Assembly (NCBI GenBank): GCA_946803715.1
Contig: CAMPET010000010.1
Coordinates: 326,846 to 390,845, forward strand
Direction of reading: 5' to 3'
Source: Beroe ovata
Lineage: Eukaryota; Ctenophora; Nuda; Beroida; Beroidae
Length of the DNA: 64,000 bases
Every line of letters begins with the position of its first letter. Position 1 is the stretch's first letter. The notes beneath the pieces are model-generated. The model was not told where the DNA came from, did not search any database, and saw nothing but the letters and a program-made list of their open reading frames with translations. Both the position numbers and the translations under genes were made by a program. Shown piece after piece: positions 61,201 to 64,000 of the stretch.

Positions 61201-63595
61201 TCATGACAGAACTATCTTGCAAACGATCTGTAACAAAATAGAGATAATCAGAGCCAATAATAGTTGGATATCGAACTATAAGATCACCCAATACTATCAT
61301 TATATTGTTCCGTATTTGAAAGTTCTTGTTGTCATCCAGGACATTGCAGAGCAGCAATATCGAATCCTTGGCTACTATTTCATGAGCAAGGCAAATCTTG
61401 CCAAAGCACATGATAGCATGAGCTTGAGCAGCCGTTGATAATGTTTCCTCGGTATTAATGATCAATTCTTTCAAACACAAAATTGTATCATGATCAATAT
61501 CATTTGTATACTGAGATGAAACCTCGCCAAGGGTAAACAAATAACAACAGAGCTTCTTGGAAGACATGGCCGAGCTTTCATTCTTGCTGAGACAAAGGTT
61601 TTGAAGAACGTTGTTTATAGTAGCCATTGTTTCTTCATAAAAACTCATGTCATTTGATGTTCGATGAACTAAATTCGATATGGTCATAATCAGTTCTTTG
61701 ACAAGAATGTAGGGATGGTTGAATTTATGCACTTCTGCAATGAGTTTCTGAATAATATCATCAGTTTCATTCAAACAAGCAATTCTTCTAAAGCATGATA
61801 AAATGATACAAATTGTCTGATAGCTTTCATCCGATCTTTTAGTAAGACTATGATCAAAAATTTCTAACAGCTTCTTACCATCGACCATATCAAATTGTTC
61901 GATGAACTTTGATACAATGAACAGCACAGTCTGATAATGATTTGGCTCTTCTAGCCTTCCCATGATGAAATTTTTATTTGCTTCAGATATCCTGTAACCT
62001 GACAATAGTTGAATACCATTTTCAAAAAGCTTTTGAAGATCTAAGCTTCTAGGATTAGCTATCAACTCAATGATTTCCCATGAAGTCTGTGAATCAGCAA
62101 GATTGCCAATCAGCAGCTCCAATTGTTCGCCACAAAAGTCCCTGATAGTGTTCTCATTGTCAGATGATCGATACAATATTGTCTCCAGCCAGAGTCTTCG
62201 GATTTTGGAGTTCTGATCATGTTCTTTTAATAACTGGCAAATGCTTATCAGAGCCTGTTTTTTCACTGAAACTGCTGTATCGAGAGTGAACTGGTACAGA
62301 TGTTTTAACCAAGAAGTTCTCAGCCCATATTTCAAAACAGCAGCAAACAAAAGTTGGCAAATTGATCTGCGTACTGCCGGTGCTGAATCATTGCTGAGAT
62401 GATCCACGTTTTTGAGGATATTGTTTGGATGATTAGGGTCGAAATGCGGTGAAAAATAATCCAAAATATGCTTTTCATTGCATTTCATCAGATCACATAG
62501 CACTGTTGCAGATTTGGCTCGAACTGTTGGTGCCTTATCCGATAGGTGATTAGTTATAGCTTGATAAAGGACCTCTGAAGAATCATGACTTCCAGGCATT
62601 CTCTCTGTAACATGGAACGAGAGCTGGAAACATAGCTCAATACCAAACAATCTATGTACAATTTTGGATGACATGCAATAGTCACTCACAATCCAGTGCA
62701 TCAATTCCAAGAACGCTTGGTCTGGTAAAACTCTTATCATCTCCAAGATATGGATTTCAACTTGTTTCCTTGTTTCGGTTCTAGATGATATGGAGCCACA
62801 CAAATGTTGAACAAAGTTCATGTGATGATTGACAATACTATTATCTTCTAAGTGGCCCGAAACAAAATCACATATCAGCTGAGAACATCTGCTTCCGATG
62901 AAAGAATTTCCAGCACAAATATACGACATCGATTCTTTTGCAAAGATTTTGAACCATTGAGCTCTCTTTAGTAAGACTGAAAGCAATTCCTCAAAAGATT
63001 GACTGTTACTTTTCTTGTGAGAGCAATTCAAGTCAATAGAGGACAGTGAAGATTTCACTAACTGCCAATATGTTCTCTCCATTAAACTGAAATCAGAGTT
63101 TATCAAACCTGTTAGTGATTTATAAACCTTTGACAATGCACTGAACACATCCGGGTCCTCTTGTGTTTTCAAAATTTCCATGATTTTACCAAAAATCATT
63201 CCATGGAATGTATTCCTGGCAGATGCGCCCTTCGTGGACGACAGTTGTAGATAGCATGCACCACACAGGAGTGCAGTATAGGGAGAGCCGTGTGACTTGA
63301 TGCATGACTCCAAGACGATATTAGTTATGCACTGTAATCGAGTCACATCAGAAATTATCAGAACATCCCAGATTTTATCCCCCTTGCTGTTGAGATATGA
63401 ATAGAGGCTATCAAAAGGCGCTTCAAGACCTATTGTCGATTCTTGAAAAGTCCATGATCCTGGCCATTCATAGCTACAGAAATCATCTTTCAGCAGATTT
63501 TCACACCATTCATCACTTAATTCATCAAACCCAAACTGGTCTCTCAGCTCATCCATCAAACTACATACCTCCTGATTTGAAATGTGATAACTCAT
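58229..63595 (-). CDS. NCAPD3: NCAPD3, condensin II HEAT-repeat subunit, intronless
   Basis: One frame of 1,788 codons without an intron. Residues about 330-600 carry HEAT repeats (KAPTVRAKSATVLCDLMK, SAPAVRRSICQLLFAAVL). Residues about 700-870 match the condensin D3 core domain (STAAQAHAIMCFGKICLAHE, NFQIRNNIMIVLGDLIVRYP, SSVMIRRQAISIITKLLQE, DYIKWKSGTV). Residues about 1080-1788 are Lys/Ser/Glu-rich and disordered, with a KSPRK site typical of CDK-regulated tails and Arg-Arg-Ser patches. Human NCAPD3 is about 1,500 residues, so the extra length is in the tail. The subunit anchors condensin II on mitotic chromosomes. The complete absence of introns among 7-31-exon neighbours is unusual; the intact frame argues for function. 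Confidence 0.93.
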   Translation of the reverse strand: MSYHISNQEVCSLMDELRDQFGFDELSDEWCENLLKDDFCSYEWPGSWTFQESTIGLEAPFDSLYSYLNSKGDKIWDVLIISDVTRLQCITNIVLESCIKSHGSPYTALLCGACYLQLSSTKGASARNTFHGMIFGKIMEILKTQEDPDVFSALSKVYKSLTGLINSDFSLMERTYWQLVKSSLSSIDLNCSHKKSNSQSFEELLSVLLKRAQWFKIFAKESMSYICAGNSFIGSRCSQLICDFVSGHLEDNSIVNHHMNFVQHLCGSISSRTETRKQVEIHILEMIRVLPDQAFLELMHWIVSDYCMSSKIVHRLFGIELCFQLSFHVTERMPGSHDSSEVLYQAITNHLSDKAPTVRAKSATVLCDLMKCNEKHILDYFSPHFDPNHPNNILKNVDHLSNDSAPAVRRSICQLLFAAVLKYGLRTSWLKHLYQFTLDTAVSVKKQALISICQLLKEHDQNSKIRRLWLETILYRSSDNENTIRDFCGEQLELLIGNLADSQTSWEIIELIANPRSLDLQKLFENGIQLLSGYRISEANKNFIMGRLEEPNHYQTVLFIVSKFIEQFDMVDGKKLLEIFDHSLTKRSDESYQTICIILSCFRRIACLNETDDIIQKLIAEVHKFNHPYILVKELIMTISNLVHRTSNDMSFYEETMATINNVLQNLCLSKNESSAMSSKKLCCYLFTLGEVSSQYTNDIDHDTILCLKELIINTEETLSTAAQAHAIMCFGKICLAHEIVAKDSILLLCNVLDDNKNFQIRNNIMIVLGDLIVRYPTIIGSDYLYFVTDRLQDSSVMIRRQAISIITKLLQEDYIKWKSGTVMKFITNLVDENAEIRQLCELCMTNVVLLRYPETFTEFFIEVTFFLHGLENFLSVPDPNLLKFSLPGNDNETKRRSILQVMMKNFTDQQKICVTARICKEILSLFINDDVQPIDTELIPLLKDSLWILSCDSLKLSSLKSKPCHDFDEDDSKLDLIAAQTKVMSSIVVQNFVENCTPIILQLNNKLKKLKSPLQLDFNRFIVLFMKDFKNEIDILSGGNAQFVAEIKHDIECMEKQSDDIDRYLTKQGSTSTTVSTPGFLKALKTPQSSIALSLSKGPSGLFQTPFFTAPTPYTVSKSLALKKEYKGTNVAQQQLRKNLLANFAASSARPLPDNEISISEMLHDSAGDVQCSSVPHDAAQESIEMSKPSLPECPVNETCSASVDKKINVIDEKIKTKKTLFNPDDQRASIGLRKSVRLSSDKSIESVHQKPGKEHVLHKDYFKKILVTEEPQMDIDKLSGGPENHEPRAISLGQLIKARLKSKKKAEKIIAKEGRKSEIKEEDAAANSQNNLPSSNTDEILSGNICANTQNNEPEIKSDAEHLEHRLSSVENSSSKLGNVSSSASVQSEDKAVEGRRQSLRRKKVMKLFQQFKSPDKVKEAEDNCSEQMKTEQPVDGEDENPLKGTGQKDANVPDKCSGTEEIQEQKGQKIIIKRRSARLDKLVKQYQVVSSSDMKMQSQELPSGKESTVNAPPTLNHDKPTLEVLANVEINKVSSIQKIAQQFQKANTGHKSPRKDVSAPITSEYNTEILARTSLSNKDKSNKTREEGTKIDDQKLGVNARVKSTSRKMNKFVEKFKPVVSSEPSEKACIIEGPDKILLANQVLRKRKIPNASGYEVLQEDDFIPKQKRRSFENIIHSRDSKPFGVSRRLSQRLEEKYEKTLPAFSEELAIVTPVAEKMRRSSERLMKKQDVTFNLNDPGIVSSTPFVFGKTSKSSGMVSSTPFVGKIENRLNCDLSPIQSSKKS

Positions 63596-63783
63596 ATAAT
63601 TAATCTTTGAGTCAAGTAATATGTAAAATTTGACACTAAGGATCTAAATTTAAGTAGTAACCAATTAAAAGATTGAATGAACACCAAGTAATACTCAATT
63701 TTGTTTTGATAAAATAAATAGTCAATCAGCCGATTTAGTAAAAGTGCTATACGTTCCCACAGAGTTCTCAATGAAGGAATTGG
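63596..63783. other. Short spacer upstream of NCAPD3
   Basis: Under 200 bp separate the NCAPD3 start from the stop codon of the next gene on the same strand, so the promoter must be compact or lie inside the neighbour. Nothing specific is seen. Confidence 0.5.
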
Positions 63784-63918
63784 TTAGTCATTCCCTTCAA
63801 TTGAGGCATTATCTGTATCCATTGAGGTATTATTTGTAGACAGAAGGTTGTAGTGTCCATCAGTCCAATGAGCAATGATATCAACTTGGAATTCAGCCAT
63901 GCTATTACCCAAATGTTT
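63784..63918 (-). CDS. Last exon of an unidentified gene cut by the window edge
   Basis: An exon with a good acceptor (GATTTCAG at 63919-63926) encodes 44 residues starting KHLGNSMAEFQVDIIAHWTD and ending SIEGND before a TAA at 63784-63786. The frame is open from the acceptor and the C-terminus is acidic and Asn/Ser/Thr-rich. I do not recognise the protein; upstream exons lie beyond the window. Confidence 0.55.
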   Translation of the reverse strand, partial: KHLGNSMAEFQVDIIAHWTDGHYNLLSTNNTSMDTDNASIEGND

Positions 63919-64000
63919 CTGAAATCATGTTGTCCAATGAATCTACATTATCTATGCAAAACAGAGAACACAAGTGAATGAATCAACCAAGAACTCTTAC

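Noticed and set aside
1-64000. Bacterial-type systems, CRISPR arrays, rRNA and tRNA genes
   Set aside because: The window is spliced eukaryotic DNA; the tandem arrays have no unique spacers of constant length, and no tRNA cloverleaf or rRNA segment was recognised by eye.

Overview
This is a 64 kb piece of an intron-rich animal genome. The evidence is spliced genes with GT-AG introns of roughly 70 bp to 4 kb, no operons or Shine-Dalgarno sites, and homologues of animal or eukaryote-wide genes: MEGF8, WDR91, TAF12, NCAPD3, ASCC1, CCDC24, CNOT4 and an SV2/SVOP-type transporter. The short introns, compact spacing and dispersed GC-rich, CpG-rich repeats in a moderately AT-rich background would suit an early-branching animal such as a sponge. 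That placement is an inference and no species is claimed.

Layout, left to right. 1-5.4 kb: no gene recognised. 5.4-5.8 kb (-): first three exons of a CNOT4-type ubiquitin ligase; the rest of the gene is not visible. 9.66-10.6 kb (+): a secreted protein of unknown family. 12.7-22.5 kb (-): a long coiled-coil plus HEAT-repeat gene whose largest intron holds a separate small secreted gene with two tandem PAN-like cysteine-rich exons (17.9-19.0 kb, -). 22.9-23.9 kb (-): CCDC24. 25.0-26.1 kb (-): ASCC1. 26.6-43.1 kb (-): a complete MEGF8, about 31 exons and about 2,500 residues, with an intronless SV2/SVOP-like transporter gene nested in one intron (34.4-35.7 kb, same strand). 44.1-44.8 kb (+): TAF12. 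45.1-53.7 kb (+): a 23-exon F-BAR/C1/SH3/SH3 gene with the domain order of fungal Bzz1. 55.0-57.6 kb (-): WDR91. 58.2-63.6 kb (-): a 1,788-codon intronless condensin II subunit NCAPD3. 63.8-63.9 kb (-): last exon of a gene entering from the right edge.

The genes are not a pathway cluster: transcription (TAF12, ASCC1), mRNA decay/ubiquitin (CNOT4), chromosome condensation (NCAPD3), endosome maturation (WDR91), membrane-actin coupling (F-BAR protein) and surface signalling (MEGF8). The notable features are architectural: two nested genes, two intronless genes among many-exon neighbours, a C1 domain in an animal F-BAR/double-SH3 protein, tandem duplications that copy splice sites, and several non-autonomous repeat families (a GC-rich family with a shared core, a 184-bp inverted-repeat MITE, fold-back elements, minisatellites). 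Exon borders were placed by hand from homology, splice consensus and reading phase; most should be right to within a base or two, and doubtful joins are stated. I saw no tRNA, rRNA or CRISPR.
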